Source: UMGS1649 sp045652705 (GTDB taxonomy: Bacteria; Bacillota; Clostridia; TANB77; CAG-465). From it: a stretch of DNA of 64,000 nucleotides. Positions 1 to 8,751 of this stretch are shown here, piece after piece. The translations under genes were made by a program, and so were the position numbers. The stretch covers positions 1-64,000 of the forward strand of contig JAZRUV010000039.1 in the NCBI GenBank assembly GCA_045652705.1, given 5' to 3'. Numbering within the stretch: position 1 is the stretch's first letter; each line of letters starts with the position of its first letter. The notes beneath the pieces are model-generated. The model was given only the letters and a program-made list of their open reading frames with translations. It made no database searches and was not told where the DNA came from.

Positions 1-7
1 AAAAATA

Positions 8-36
8 TTGACATGCTTGTACAAAAATGTTATAAA
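8..36 (+). promoter_or_regulatory. Sigma-A promoter
   Basis: TTGACA at 8-13, a 17-bp spacer and TATAAA at 31-36 form a near-consensus vegetative promoter 25 bp upstream of the Spo0E-like start codon. Confidence 0.75.
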
Positions 37-60
37 TAAATCATAAGGGATGTGATTAAC

Positions 61-213
61 ATGTTAGAACAAATAAATGTGTTAAGAGAGAAACTAGAAA
101 CACAAATTCTAGAAAACAAGTCTTATGATGAGATACTTATAACAAGCAAAGAGATAGATAAACTGTTAGTTGAATATTATAACAGTATATCTACTGCAAA
201 TTTAATAGCTTAA
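61..213 (+). CDS. Spo0E-like aspartyl-phosphate phosphatase
   Basis: A 50-residue protein. Spo0E-family proteins dephosphorylate Spo0A-P and so delay sporulation. The sequence shows the family pattern: an N-terminal helix with INVLREKLE, then the signature S-x-x-x-D (S29-K-E-I-D33) followed by KLLVEYYN, forming the expected two-helix hairpin. Length is typical for the short clostridial members. The AAGGGA ribosome site lies 11 bases before the ATG and a strong promoter lies just upstream. It stands alone and converges on the minus-strand small genes. Family assignment is firm; whether its target is Spo0A is inferred. Confidence 0.85.
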   Translation: MLEQINVLREKLETQILENKSYDEILITSKEIDKLLVEYYNSISTANLIA

Positions 214-557
214 TTCTGATCAAATAATATAAGTGCGAGAATTATGATTATGTTATAATCTATTTGCTTTTCTCTAAACATAAAGAAAAGCATTATTAGT
301 ATTATTAAGTCATCAATATTTATGCTTATACCGAATACTTCTAATCTATCGCCGTTTAAGGAAAACAAATCATTGCTTAATATACTGTTTGTATCGTAAT
401 TTTCACTTCTTGTAAAGTTTGAATTATTAAAATCTTCTATAGGGTGGGTATTATGTGTATTAGCGTTTACATCCTGAACATACCCAAAAGAGCACATATT
501 TTGCATATATGCGCCATTAGGGTAATAAAATGGGTTGTTATACAAAGGATAATACAT
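210..557 (-). CDS. Small protein with hydrophobic C-terminus, unknown function
   Basis: About 115 residues, not recognised. The N-terminal half is rich in Tyr, Asn and Pro (MYYPLYNNPFYYPNG), resembling low-complexity spore-coat or surface proteins. The C-terminal half contains DDLIILIMLFFMF and a further hydrophobic stretch ending in ILALILF, which could be membrane-embedded. A GTG nine bases upstream is an alternative start, but the AAGGA motif would be too close to it. It follows the 559-996 gene in the same direction almost without a gap, so they are probably co-transcribed. A sporulation role is only a guess from composition. Confidence 0.55.
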   Translation of the reverse strand: MYYPLYNNPFYYPNGAYMQNMCSFGYVQDVNANTHNTHPIEDFNNSNFTRSENYDTNSILSNDLFSLNGDRLEVFGISINIDDLIILIMLFFMFREKQIDYNIIIILALILFDQN

Positions 558-558
558 T

Positions 559-996
559 TTAATCACGGTCCTTATTTGTAAAAATGTTAAACGCTTTCAT
601 AACACCAAGTAACGTTATATAAGTATCAATATTCTTTTGTCTAGTTTCTCGTAAAAAGGGTTTAAGTGAGGTTAGCAAGTCTCTTCTTGGATCGGCTTGA
701 TTTACTCCATTTAATACTTTTGAGACATTCATAATGGTATTCATATCTAAATTTAATCCTGAATTGTTACTGCCAAAATTCGGTGCGCTAAAATTATTTT
801 TTGTCGTTGCACCAGTAAAGTTTTCCAAAATCTTTGAAATATCTAATCCACTTAAATCTTTTTTATTTGAATCGCTAAAATTGTTAGTCGTATTATTAGT
901 ATTATTTTCGCTTAGTTTACTCTGAATAGCATTTACAATATCCAATATTGGATTATCTGAACTATTATTAGTAATTTCGTTTATTTGTTCATTCAT
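559..996 (-). CDS. Asn/Ser-rich protein with conserved helical C-terminus
   Basis: A 145-residue protein of unknown function. Residues 1 to about 85 are low-complexity and rich in Asn, Ser and Thr. The C-terminal 60 residues (SKVLNGVNQADPRRDLL, LKPFLRETRQKNIDTY) form a charged helical segment and look like the conserved part. It lies between two other small minus-strand genes in a probable three-gene operon reading 1171 to 210. The ordered charged tail after a disordered head is reminiscent of small clostridial sporulation-associated proteins, but no family is claimed. Confidence 0.6.
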   Translation of the reverse strand: MNEQINEITNNSSDNPILDIVNAIQSKLSENNTNNTTNNFSDSNKKDLSGLDISKILENFTGATTKNNFSAPNFGSNNSGLNLDMNTIMNVSKVLNGVNQADPRRDLLTSLKPFLRETRQKNIDTYITLLGVMKAFNIFTNKDRD

Positions 997-1009
997 TTAT
1001 ACCACAACC

Positions 1010-1171
1010 TTATTTTTGTTCGTTATTAGTATTGTTCATTCCAAGCATACCAACAAGGTTATTCAAATCATCTTTTGACATATTTCTTACCATATTAGCC
1101 ACTTGTTCTAATTTATCTTTATCTACACCAGCTAACAAATTTAATAAGTTTGAATTTAACATATTATTCAC
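1010..1171 (-). CDS. Small helical protein, unknown function
   Basis: A 53-residue ORF starting at GTG with an AAGGAG ribosome site (1180-1185 on the opposite strand). Sequence features: MNNMLNSNLLNLLAGVDKDK, then VRNMSKDDLNNLVGMLGMN, so two short amphipathic helices with an Asn-rich tail like its downstream neighbour. It is the first gene of the minus-strand cluster, divergent from the VirB4-type operon. Function unknown; the good ribosome site and conserved context argue that it is real. Confidence 0.6.
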   Translation of the reverse strand: MNNMLNSNLLNLLAGVDKDKLEQVANMVRNMSKDDLNNLVGMLGMNNTNNEQK

Positions 1172-1245
1172 AAAACCATCTCCTTAATCTATATATTAAA
1201 GTATATGCCAAAGGAGAATAAAAGTTACTTTTGAAAGGAGAAAAA

Positions 1246-1773
1246 ATGAATAAAATAACAACCAAATTAAATATAAAAAACATAGAAGAAATGTATAATA
1301 TACATTCTATAACAGAAGGAGGTCAAATAAATTTAAAAGATAAATATGTAATTATGTATAAAATAGACCCGGCAAATATTATTGCTTGTGATGAGGAAAC
1401 AAAACACAAAATATATCAAGCATATTTAACGTGTATAAGGGGGTTGCCGGATGTGTTTCAAATTGTAATATCTAAAGATAGAGCAAACTTTAATGAGCAA
1501 ATAACACAGTATAAGGAGCGAATGAAAGAGGTATCTAATGTTAGATTAAGAGTTGCAATAGAAAAATATATAGAATATTTAAAACAAATAGAAAATACAA
1601 ACAAATTATATAAGACAAACCATTATTTAATTGTGGAAAATGTGCAAAAAGATAAGGAATCAGATATAACAAATATATTTTCAAATTTGGAAGAGTTTGG
1701 GGTGAGAATAAGTCAAATTAAATCTAAACAACAAGTAGAAGATATTTTAAGAAGATATGTGCTAAAGGAATAG
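1246..1773 (+). CDS. VirB4/TraC-type ATPase N-terminal domain as a separate protein
   Basis: A 175-residue protein resembling the N-terminal region that precedes the ATPase core of Gram-positive VirB4/TraE-like conjugation ATPases. It has a short beta segment (YVIMYKIDPANII), then a helix and FQIVISKDRANFNEQI, then a long charged helix and HYLIVENV. The ATG at 1246 is preferred over an upstream in-frame TTG because AAGGAG sits five bases before it. It is followed three bases later by the ATPase-domain gene. Having this domain as its own polypeptide is unusual and suggests a split VirB4. Domain match is by pattern, not by search. Confidence 0.55.
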   Translation: MNKITTKLNIKNIEEMYNIHSITEGGQINLKDKYVIMYKIDPANIIACDEETKHKIYQAYLTCIRGLPDVFQIVISKDRANFNEQITQYKERMKEVSNVRLRVAIEKYIEYLKQIENTNKLYKTNHYLIVENVQKDKESDITNIFSNLEEFGVRISQIKSKQQVEDILRRYVLKE

Positions 1774-1776
1774 AGT

Positions 1777-3481
1777 ATGGATATAGTTAAAATTTTACCA
1801 TCAAATGTACAAGTTAAATATGATTATTTAAAGATAGATGAAACATATATGTCAACAATAGTAATAATTAAATATGAATCAAAAATACAAATGCTAAAAA
1901 CAATGGAAATATTAATGAATAAATTGGAAATGGAAGTATCGTTTCATATAACAAGGGAAAATAATTATGAAATACTAAAAAAGCTCACTAATATAATTTC
2001 ACAGTCCAGTTCAGAGATGAGAAGTGTGTCTAAAAATCAAATAGATATTAATGTAATAAGCAATACAAAATCCGAAGCGACAGAGCTTAGAAAAAAGATA
2101 CAAATAGATGACGAACAAGTATATTTGCTGAGCACATACATCATTATCAAAGCTAAAAGCCTAGAGGAATTAATGACAAGGCAAAAGAATTGTATAAACA
2201 TATTGTATGCTAAACAGATAGTAGCCAAACCAGCAAACTTTAGACAAAAGGAGGCTTACATTGCGGCACTTCCTGTTTTGAATAACAATGAAAATATTGC
2301 TAAATATTCATATAGTATATTTACAGAAGCTGCACTAGCCAAGCTGTTCCCGTTTTTTGAAAGAGACATATTAAATAAAGAGGGAATACTTCTTGGTAAA
2401 ACCAATAATAATCCATGTATGATAGATTTATTTGATAATAAGAATAACAACTATAACATGTGTATATTTGGTAGCAGTGGTGCAGGAAAATCATACTTTG
2501 TAAAGCTAATGATTTTAAGAAATGCATATAAGGGGATAAGGCAAATAATAGTTGACCCAGAAGGGGAATATGTAAGTCTTGTAAAAAGTTTACGGTGGTA
2601 GAGTATACGATATAAATAGTTATAATCCTTTTGAAATAAGCGAAAGTTATTTGCAAGATAATAATTTCTTTAATATAAAGGTAGAGCAAATAGTAGATTA
2701 TTTGTTGCAGTTAACTCCTAATATTGACAGACAATTATTAAGAAATGCTATTATACAGGTATATAACCGTTATGGTATTAATGAAAACAAAGAATCTTTA
2801 TACGAATGGCAGGATGAGGAAAATTTATATATTAATCCTAAATATAAGAGTGAATTTCCAACGTTAAAAGATTTAAATTTTGAAATAAAAAAACGAAACA
2901 TAGAAATAGATTTGCAAGTGTTGAATAATATGATAAATAAAAATTGTATTACAAGTATAAATAATACAGAAATATATTGTTTTCATTTGTCGGGTAAAGA
3001 TATGTGTGCAATGTCTAAAGAAATGAAAATATTTATACCAAAAATACAAGAATTAATACAGCCAAAAACACTAATATATTTTGACGAAGTGTGGAAAACG
3101 ATAGGACTTGGTCAGGATAGATATGTAATAGAAACTTTATACAATATGTTTAAAACTTTAAGAAAGAAAAAGGCGGGTATCATTGCTATAAGTCAAGATG
3201 TAAGTGATTTGTTTAATTTGGACAGGGGTAATTTAGGAAAGAGCATATTAAATAACACTAATACTAAAGTAATGTTTAAAATGGAATGGCAAGATATAGA
3301 AATGTTTAAAAGAATGTTAAGAAACGATATAGCTATAAAAAACATATCAGCGTTAAATAGAGGAAATGCACATATTGATATGAATAATATACACTTTAAT
3401 TTAGAAATAAAGGCAGCGCCTTTTGAACATAAATTAATAGAAGGAGAGGTTTATGAAGAAAATATTAATTGCAATGGATAA
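1777..3481 (+). CDS. VirB4-like secretion ATPase, frame-broken at an in-frame CGG
   Basis: Energises a conjugation-type (type IV) secretion or pilus apparatus at the inner face of the membrane. Walker A GSSGAGKS is near residue 232, followed by the family motif VDPEGEYV. The first frame then reads SLVKSL, CGG (2593), TGG, TAG. Skipping the C gives LGGRVYDINSYNPFEI, exactly the expected continuation, and the second frame carries Walker B TLIYFDEVWK and ISQD to the stop at 3481 (about 567 residues in all). Because the second frame is closed until 2585, the shift must occur within about 15 bases. The last 29 bases overlap the next gene. It is a programmed shift, a pseudogene, or a sequence error; the overall pattern in the window favours recoding. 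Confidence 0.75.
2593..2596 (+). other. Putative +1 recoding site (CGGT)
   Basis: An in-frame CGG in the VirB4-like gene, context TTA CGG TGG TAG. Reading CGGT as one unit, or skipping C and reading GGT, restores the frame and a conserved Gly-Gly. A single extra A in the A5 run at 2583-2587 would be an equally simple sequencing-error explanation. Confidence 0.55.
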
Positions 3482-4673
3482 CATTGCGCTTTTAGAAAAG
3501 ATAAAAAGATGTGGGAAATATAATGTACACAATTATGATATGTCTACCAAAGAGGATGTTTTAGAATATCTTGAAAAATATAAAGTTGACATCTTAATAA
3601 CAAAAGATACATTGTCAGGAGATATGGGAAAAGAGGAATATGTTAATTGTATTAGAAATATATCACAAAGCACAAAAGTTATACTTTGTGTGGATAAGTT
3701 AGATGAAATATATAGAGGTTTTTTATTTTCAAAAAATATTTTTGATATTATAGAAGGTAACGAAGCAGGCTTTAGTGACATTTTTAATATGATAGATTCC
3801 AAAGAAAAGATGATAATATTAAAAAATAACAATAAAATTGTTAAACAAAGTGTAAGCAAAAATAACTCGGTAAGTATTTTGACTAAACAAAAAATATGTG
3901 TGTTTGGTACAAGTGGAGCGGGTAAGTCGTATATTGCAAGTATTCTCGCACAGATAACAAGTAGAAAATTAAAACTAAATACGCTTCTTGTAGATATGGA
4001 TGTGCAAAATGCAGCAATAGATATATACAATAATTTAAATAGCTCGGGTAATAGCTTGCAATTTGTAATGGAAGAAATAGATAGAGGCTCTTTTAATTCA
4101 CAAATGCTAAATGAACTAGTAAGCAAAGAGAAGAAAAGGAATGGAAAACTTTCTTTTATAACTAACAATATGGGTATATATGAGTGTCAAAACAAATTAT
4201 CTGAGGAATATTACTCTAAACTATATTCTGAGACGGAAAATGAATATGATGTACTTATATTGGATATGCCATCAGCTCCGTTTTTAGATGTTGTGCCATA
4301 TTCACTTGCAAAAGCTGATAAGGTGTTTTTCGTAGTTAATCCAAATTTTATAAGCATGAGACAAGCAGTAAAATATTTAGACCTTATAACAAATATATGG
4401 AAAATACCCAAAGAAAAGGTTTGTGTAGTTATTAATAGAAGCAAAAAAGATTCACTTTCTTTAAAACAAATAGCAGCGATACTGGAAGGATATAATATAT
4501 GTTTAGAAGTAGCCGAAGACACAAGGCTAGAAGGAATAATAAACGGGTTAGGAGAATTAAACATGGTATCTGTGGACAAAGTGGATAATATAGCACAAAT
4601 TTTAGGGATAATGTCAAATAAAAACACTGAAAACGAAACCAATACACATCTAGGAGTTTCTTATGATAATTAA
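3453..4673 (+). CDS. CpaE-like ParA/MinD-family ATPase with receiver-like N-terminus
   Basis: A 406-residue protein with the CpaE/TadZ arrangement. Residues 1-120 resemble a degenerate response-regulator receiver (KILIAMDNIALLEKI, VDILITKD). A P-loop ATPase domain follows, with GTSGAGKS near residue 153, LLVDMDVQNAAID, and VLILDMPSAPFLD. TadZ/CpaE proteins place Tad pilus machinery in the cell. It overlaps the VirB4-like gene upstream and the CpaF gene downstream, so translation is probably coupled. The P-loop lacks the leading KGG of classical MinD, which is common in this family. Confidence 0.75.
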   Translation: MKKILIAMDNIALLEKIKRCGKYNVHNYDMSTKEDVLEYLEKYKVDILITKDTLSGDMGKEEYVNCIRNISQSTKVILCVDKLDEIYRGFLFSKNIFDIIEGNEAGFSDIFNMIDSKEKMIILKNNNKIVKQSVSKNNSVSILTKQKICVFGTSGAGKSYIASILAQITSRKLKLNTLLVDMDVQNAAIDIYNNLNSSGNSLQFVMEEIDRGSFNSQMLNELVSKEKKRNGKLSFITNNMGIYECQNKLSEEYYSKLYSETENEYDVLILDMPSAPFLDVVPYSLAKADKVFFVVNPNFISMRQAVKYLDLITNIWKIPKEKVCVVINRSKKDSLSLKQIAAILEGYNICLEVAEDTRLEGIINGLGELNMVSVDKVDNIAQILGIMSNKNTENETNTHLGVSYDN

Positions 4674-5862
4674 TGCGTATAAAGTAGTGACTAAAACTCA
4701 AAAACAAGTGCCGCAAACAGATAAGCAGATAATAAAAGAGATAACGTTAAAACTAATAAAAGAGCAAGATGAAAAAATAAGTGAGAGAGGAAAACAAGAT
4801 ATAAAAGAAAAAATAACAAGCTGCCTGTACAACGGTTATCGTTTAAATGATATAACTAGAATAAATAGTATAACAAGAGAAATAATAGACCAAATATATG
4901 GTTATGGAATTTTACAAAAGTATATCGATAATGAAAATATAAGTGATATTAGGGTTGTAGCATATAATAAAATATATATAAAGCATAAAGGTAAGTGGAA
5001 AAAGGCAAGTGAAGCATTTGATTCTAAAGAGGCTTTTGAAGAGTATGTAAGGTTTTGCGCCCTAAAAAACAACGCAAGTATAAATTTGGAAACGCCAATA
5101 GTTGTATTCAGTGATAGAACAAATTGTTTAAGAATAGAAGCCGGCTTAGAACCTGCAAATGTAATAGGGCCAAGTCTTGTTATACGCATTCATAGAAAAA
5201 ATAGTGGCACAAGCTTAGAAAAACTTTATGCAGAATACGGGCTATTAGATAAAGAAGCATATGCAATTTTAAAATTTAAAGTGGGAAGTATGAAAAATGT
5301 TATTTTATGTGGTAAAGGAGGGAGCGGTAAAACCACTTTGTTAAAAGCTCTTATTGAACGAATACCAAAGGAATATGCAATTACAACAAATGAAGAGACA
5401 GCAGAGTTGTATTTGTCTGATAGGAATGTTATACAAAGGGAATGTGTTTTGAATAGAGGACAAGATAAAAATGTAGATTTGGAAAAGCTTTCTCGTCACT
5501 CACTTGTTATGTCTAATGACATTATTATAATTGGTGAACTTAAAGGCGCTGAGGCAAATTCGTTTTTTGATGCGATTTCTACTGGACATACTGGTCTCGC
5601 TACAGTTCATGCAGATAGTGTAAATAATACCATAGATAGATTGATAACATTAATAAAAAAAGATGTTAAAGCACAACATTATACAGAACAGTTTTTAAGA
5701 AGATTTTTAGCTAGCAGTATTAATTATATTATTTTTATGCAAAATTTTAAAGTTAATGAAATAGCGGAAGTAATATTAAATAAAGACACTGATGGTATTC
5801 AGTACAAAAGCTTGTATAAATTAAAGGAGAAAAATAATGTTAATAATAACTATTACAATTAG
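4663..5862 (+). CDS. cpaF: CpaF/TadA-type secretion ATPase
   Basis: A 399-residue hexameric VirB11/PilT-superfamily ATPase that powers assembly of Tad-type pili. It has an N-terminal helical domain, a central IRVVAYNKIYIKHKGKW segment, Walker A GKGGSGKT at residues 217-224, and the Walker-B-like segment IIIIGELKGAEA near residue 291, followed by ISTGHTGLATVHAD with the conserved His residues. GELKGAEA replaces the usual GEVRGAEA. It overlaps its neighbours on both sides, in the order cpaE-cpaF-tadB. No outer-membrane component is expected in this Gram-positive host. Confidence 0.85.
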   Translation: MIINAYKVVTKTQKQVPQTDKQIIKEITLKLIKEQDEKISERGKQDIKEKITSCLYNGYRLNDITRINSITREIIDQIYGYGILQKYIDNENISDIRVVAYNKIYIKHKGKWKKASEAFDSKEAFEEYVRFCALKNNASINLETPIVVFSDRTNCLRIEAGLEPANVIGPSLVIRIHRKNSGTSLEKLYAEYGLLDKEAYAILKFKVGSMKNVILCGKGGSGKTTLLKALIERIPKEYAITTNEETAELYLSDRNVIQRECVLNRGQDKNVDLEKLSRHSLVMSNDIIIIGELKGAEANSFFDAISTGHTGLATVHADSVNNTIDRLITLIKKDVKAQHYTEQFLRRFLASSINYIIFMQNFKVNEIAEVILNKDTDGIQYKSLYKLKEKNNVNNNYYN

Positions 5863-6709
5863 TGTGCTAGTGCTTGGCTTTATAATCTATAGAGTTATTC
5901 CAAATATTGAAACAAGAAAATGGAAAACTAAAATTATACAAACTAAACCTTATATAAAATTATCTGAATACATTAGTGTGTCTTTAAAGAAAAAACTTAT
6001 TCTGATGAAATGCAACAGTTTAACTCCTATTCTTTTAGTAATAATAATGCTTGCCCTTTTTGCAATATTTTTTATAATATTTTATTCATATGTTAAAGTT
6101 GTAACAACATCATTAATTTTATCTTTACCGTTTTTATTCTCACCCATCATAGCATTTAAAATCCTATTAAATCATGAAAAATCTAGAATTATTAAGATAT
6201 TGCCAATGTATGTTGTAAATATTAAAAACCACATAGATAGGGATAATAACATTATTGGAGCGATTAAAAGAACAACAGTAGAGGAACCACTAAAAAAATA
6301 TATAGATAGCTTCAGAAACAACATATCAAGAGGAATGAATGTAATAGAGGCATTTAACATATTAAGGCAAGATGTGAATATAAAAGTTTTTGATGGGTTT
6401 GTTAATGCGTGTCAGGTTTGTTATCTGAATGGAGGTGATTTTAACGAGGTATTAGAAAGGTACATAAACATAATAACAAAAGAAAATATACATAAAGAGA
6501 CTACAAGAGAAAAAGCATATGCAGACATTATAACATTGCTAATAATGGTGATATTAAATGTCTTGGTGGCAGTAATGTTTGTGTTTACAAATAAAGAATA
6601 TGCAAGTATTATGCGAGAAACAGTTTTTGGTAAACTAGTATTAAATTTTAATGCGCTCTCTTATATTTTAATAGCATATTTAATTTCAAGGATATATAAG
6701 GAGGAATAA
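5837..6709 (+). CDS. TadB/TadC-like inner-membrane platform protein
   Basis: A 290-residue membrane protein of the T2SF/TadB type, the platform on which the CpaF ATPase acts. Hydrophobic segments lie at the N-terminus (LIITITISVLVLGFIIYRVI), around residues 60-110 (two segments), and at the C-terminus (residues about 235-285, two segments). The soluble loop between them is helical (IKNHIDRDNNIIGAIKRT, NACQVCYLNGGDFNEVLERY), matching the family's cytoplasmic domain. The ATG has AAGGAG six to seven bases upstream and overlaps the end of cpaF. Only one platform gene is present, where Tad loci usually have two. Confidence 0.7.
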   Translation: MLIITITISVLVLGFIIYRVIPNIETRKWKTKIIQTKPYIKLSEYISVSLKKKLILMKCNSLTPILLVIIMLALFAIFFIIFYSYVKVVTTSLILSLPFLFSPIIAFKILLNHEKSRIIKILPMYVVNIKNHIDRDNNIIGAIKRTTVEEPLKKYIDSFRNNISRGMNVIEAFNILRQDVNIKVFDGFVNACQVCYLNGGDFNEVLERYINIITKENIHKETTREKAYADIITLLIMVILNVLVAVMFVFTNKEYASIMRETVFGKLVLNFNALSYILIAYLISRIYKEE

Positions 6710-6711
6710 AT

Positions 6712-7452
6712 ATGGATTTATCTAATGAAATAAATGAAATTATTCAAAATACAAAGGAATTAGCAATAGACCTTACCAAAGATAGCAAGTTGGAATCTTT
6801 AAAACAAGATTTGACAAATGCTGTTGAAAAAACAGTAGACCATGCGGCAAAGTATGTTATAAAAGCAATGCCTGTCCCTGATGCAGTAAAGGACATACTA
6901 ATAGATATAAAGGATGCAATAAAGACAAAAGATGTTAAAGAGGTAATATCCACTGCTGTAAAAAGCACAGTAAGAGAAGGACTTGAAATGTTAGGTTTAT
7001 CCAAGAAAAGTATTAACTCTTTAAGCGAATTAAAAGATATAGCAAAGAAAGGTGGTCTTGTAACAGCTATAAAAAATGGAATAGAAGTGGTTGAGTCAAA
7101 CTATTTGAAAAACAACATTGTAGGTGACTATGTATACAAGTTTTTTGATAAATTAAAAAACTATATTATGAATAATGAGTTCATGAAATATTTGAATAAT
7201 CTTATAGATAAATTAGAGCAAAAGAAAAATGAGTTTTTGAGCAAATGTGAAGAGTGGTATAATGCATATAAAAATAAAGATTTAGACAAAGTAAATGAAC
7301 TATCTCAAAAATTAAACGCGAACGAATATGTTTTATCTAGATATAGTGACTGTGTTAAGGAAAATAATGTTATACAAAATATTACCGCAATGGTTAATAG
7401 TAAGAAGGATGTTTTAACAGTAAATCAACGAAGATTGTGTGAAGTTATTTAG
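6712..7452 (+). CDS. Helical protein at end of secretion operon, unknown function
   Basis: A 246-residue protein, almost entirely alpha-helical and charged, with no signal peptide or membrane segment and no recognised domain. Notable patches are KYVIKAMPVPDAVKDILIDI and STAVKSTVREGLEMLGLS. It starts two bases after the TadB-like gene with GGAGG before the ATG, so it belongs to the same transcript. It could be a substrate, chaperone or structural component of the pilus-like system, but nothing in the sequence decides this. Confidence 0.6.
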   Translation: MDLSNEINEIIQNTKELAIDLTKDSKLESLKQDLTNAVEKTVDHAAKYVIKAMPVPDAVKDILIDIKDAIKTKDVKEVISTAVKSTVREGLEMLGLSKKSINSLSELKDIAKKGGLVTAIKNGIEVVESNYLKNNIVGDYVYKFFDKLKNYIMNNEFMKYLNNLIDKLEQKKNEFLSKCEEWYNAYKNKDLDKVNELSQKLNANEYVLSRYSDCVKENNVIQNITAMVNSKKDVLTVNQRRLCEVI

Positions 7453-7458
7453 TTTTTA

Positions 7459-7487
7459 TTGCAACTTCAAGGAGCGTATAGTATAAT
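7459..7487 (+). promoter_or_regulatory. Sigma-A promoter
   Basis: TTGCAA at 7459-7464, a 17-bp spacer and TATAAT at 7482-7487. It lies directly after the stop of the secretion operon and starts a new unit for the 7506-8670 genes. Confidence 0.65.
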
Positions 7488-7505
7488 TACGTTGGAGGGG
7501 AGTAT

Positions 7506-7745
7506 ATGGCAAGCAGAAAGTCAAGAAGAGGCAACACAACCAAGACTATTAATATGAAACCGGGAGCTAAAAAACAACTTGTTGTAATGCTAATATTTAT
7601 AGTGTTAATGATATTTACAGTAACACAAGTATATTATCTGGCTAAGTACACTTTGGGTTATGAAGTTCCTGCTGAAAAATTAAAGGTATATAGATGGGTA
7701 AGTATGCTTTTGCAAGATAGTGAGCCTGTCGCTCCTGAAGAATAG
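7506..7745 (+). CDS. Small single-pass membrane protein
   Basis: A 79-residue protein with a basic, Ser/Arg/Lys-rich N-terminus (ASRKSRRGNTTK), one transmembrane helix (LVVMLIFIVLMIFTVTQVYY) and a short external tail ending in acidic residues. Topology resembles FtsL/DivIC-type proteins, but the tail is too short for their coiled coil, so no such assignment is made. GGAGG precedes the ATG. It heads an operon with the YlbF-family and membrane-peptidase genes. Confidence 0.6.
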   Translation: MASRKSRRGNTTKTINMKPGAKKQLVVMLIFIVLMIFTVTQVYYLAKYTLGYEVPAEKLKVYRWVSMLLQDSEPVAPEE

Positions 7746-7760
7746 GAAAGAGGGATTATT

Positions 7761-8099
7761 ATGAATTTTTATGATAAAATACATGCTTTAGTGAGAGATT
7801 TGAAAGATACGCCAGAATATACAAACTATATGGCATTGAAAGAAAGAGTAAAAGCTGATAGTGAGCTAAGTGAAAAGATTAAAAAATTTAGACTACGTCA
7901 AAGAGAAGAACAAATGAAACATATTAGCGGAACCGCTATGGATGAAACAGTAAAAAATGAATTGCAACAAGAATATTCTTTAATTATTCAAAATCCACTT
8001 GCTGTAGAGTTTTTTCAAGCTGAGATAAAATTAGATGTTTTGCTTGCAGATATGCAAAAAATACTAGGTGAAGGACTTCAGGATGTAATAGAGTTTTAA
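7761..8099 (+). CDS. YlbF/YmcA-family protein
   Basis: A 112-residue all-helical protein of the YlbF/YmcA (DUF964) family. In Bacillus, members form the YaaT-YlbF-YmcA complex that stimulates Spo0A phosphorylation and mRNA processing by RNase Y. Family features seen: DKIHALVRDLKDTPEY at the start, a central KIKKFRLRQREEQ helix, and ADMQKILGEGLQDVIEF at the end. It is followed after one base by a membrane peptidase gene. Family is clear; the exact partner proteins are not visible here. Confidence 0.8.
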   Translation: MNFYDKIHALVRDLKDTPEYTNYMALKERVKADSELSEKIKKFRLRQREEQMKHISGTAMDETVKNELQQEYSLIIQNPLAVEFFQAEIKLDVLLADMQKILGEGLQDVIEF

Positions 8100-8100
8100 T

Positions 8101-8670
8101 ATGGAAGAATTGGCGAAAGAAATTTTAAAGTATTTAGGAAATTTACATACGAAAGTAGAAAAAAAGCAAGGGTTTATGGGGAACTACTATAGTCCTCTTA
8201 TAGATACAATATACATTGCTGAGGATTTGAAAAACGTAAAGGTACAAAATGGCTCAGAAAATATAAATAAAAAAGCAGCGGAGCTTATTATGATGTGTCA
8301 TGAATGCGCACATTCTGTACAAAGTAAAGGCCTGCACTTATTAAATACGTTGTTTGCTAATCTTTCTATGATATTGTCTGTCATATGTATTTTGATCGCG
8401 CTTTTGGGGACAAGTAAGCTGTGGCTTATAATGGTGACAAGCGCCGCTTTAATAGCAAGTATTACGATTAGACTAATATTAGAAGTTGGAGCTATAAATG
8501 GTTCTGCTAAGTTGGCTAAAGAAGTAGTGGATAACGAATTTGTACAGGGGGTATCTCACGAAGGGGTGCAAGAAGGTATAGAATATATAAAAAAGCATAA
8601 ATTATTTGCTTTGGTTCAAATGATTTTAGATAAAATAGTGTTTCTAATCTTAGTACTAATTACAATATAA
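8101..8670 (+). CDS. Membrane zinc metallopeptidase
   Basis: A 189-residue protein with the zinc-protease motif HECAH (in MMCHECAHSVQSKG, near residue 64) followed by two hydrophobic segments (SMILSVICILIALLGT and LIMVTSAALIASITI) and a C-terminal hydrophobic tail. This resembles YugP-like membrane zinc peptidases but is shorter than the usual 220-230 residues. A third zinc ligand could be the Glu in DNEF or LEVGA. It is the last gene of the 7506-8670 operon, with a terminator at 8681. Substrate unknown. Confidence 0.65.
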   Translation: MEELAKEILKYLGNLHTKVEKKQGFMGNYYSPLIDTIYIAEDLKNVKVQNGSENINKKAAELIMMCHECAHSVQSKGLHLLNTLFANLSMILSVICILIALLGTSKLWLIMVTSAALIASITIRLILEVGAINGSAKLAKEVVDNEFVQGVSHEGVQEGIEYIKKHKLFALVQMILDKIVFLILVLITI

Positions 8671-8680
8671 ATGGAAAATA

Positions 8681-8713
8681 AATATCACCTTAATTTAACT
8701 TTAGGGTGATATT
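8681..8713 (+). terminator. Stem-loop terminator
   Basis: AATATCACC pairs with GGTGATATT across an AT-rich loop directly after the peptidase gene. No long T-run follows. Confidence 0.55.
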
Positions 8714-8751
8714 GTTGGTATTATATAACATATACATATATTGGTGATTAT

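Noticed and set aside
734..925. Plus-strand ORF inside the 559-996 gene
   Set aside because: Opposite-strand reading of an Asn/Lys-rich gene giving hydrophobic low-complexity sequence, without a ribosome site.
2583..2587. A5 homopolymer near the VirB4 frame break as the simple cause
   Set aside because: Kept as an alternative for this site only. The same explanation is less natural at the integrase and 55221 sites, which lack long homopolymers.
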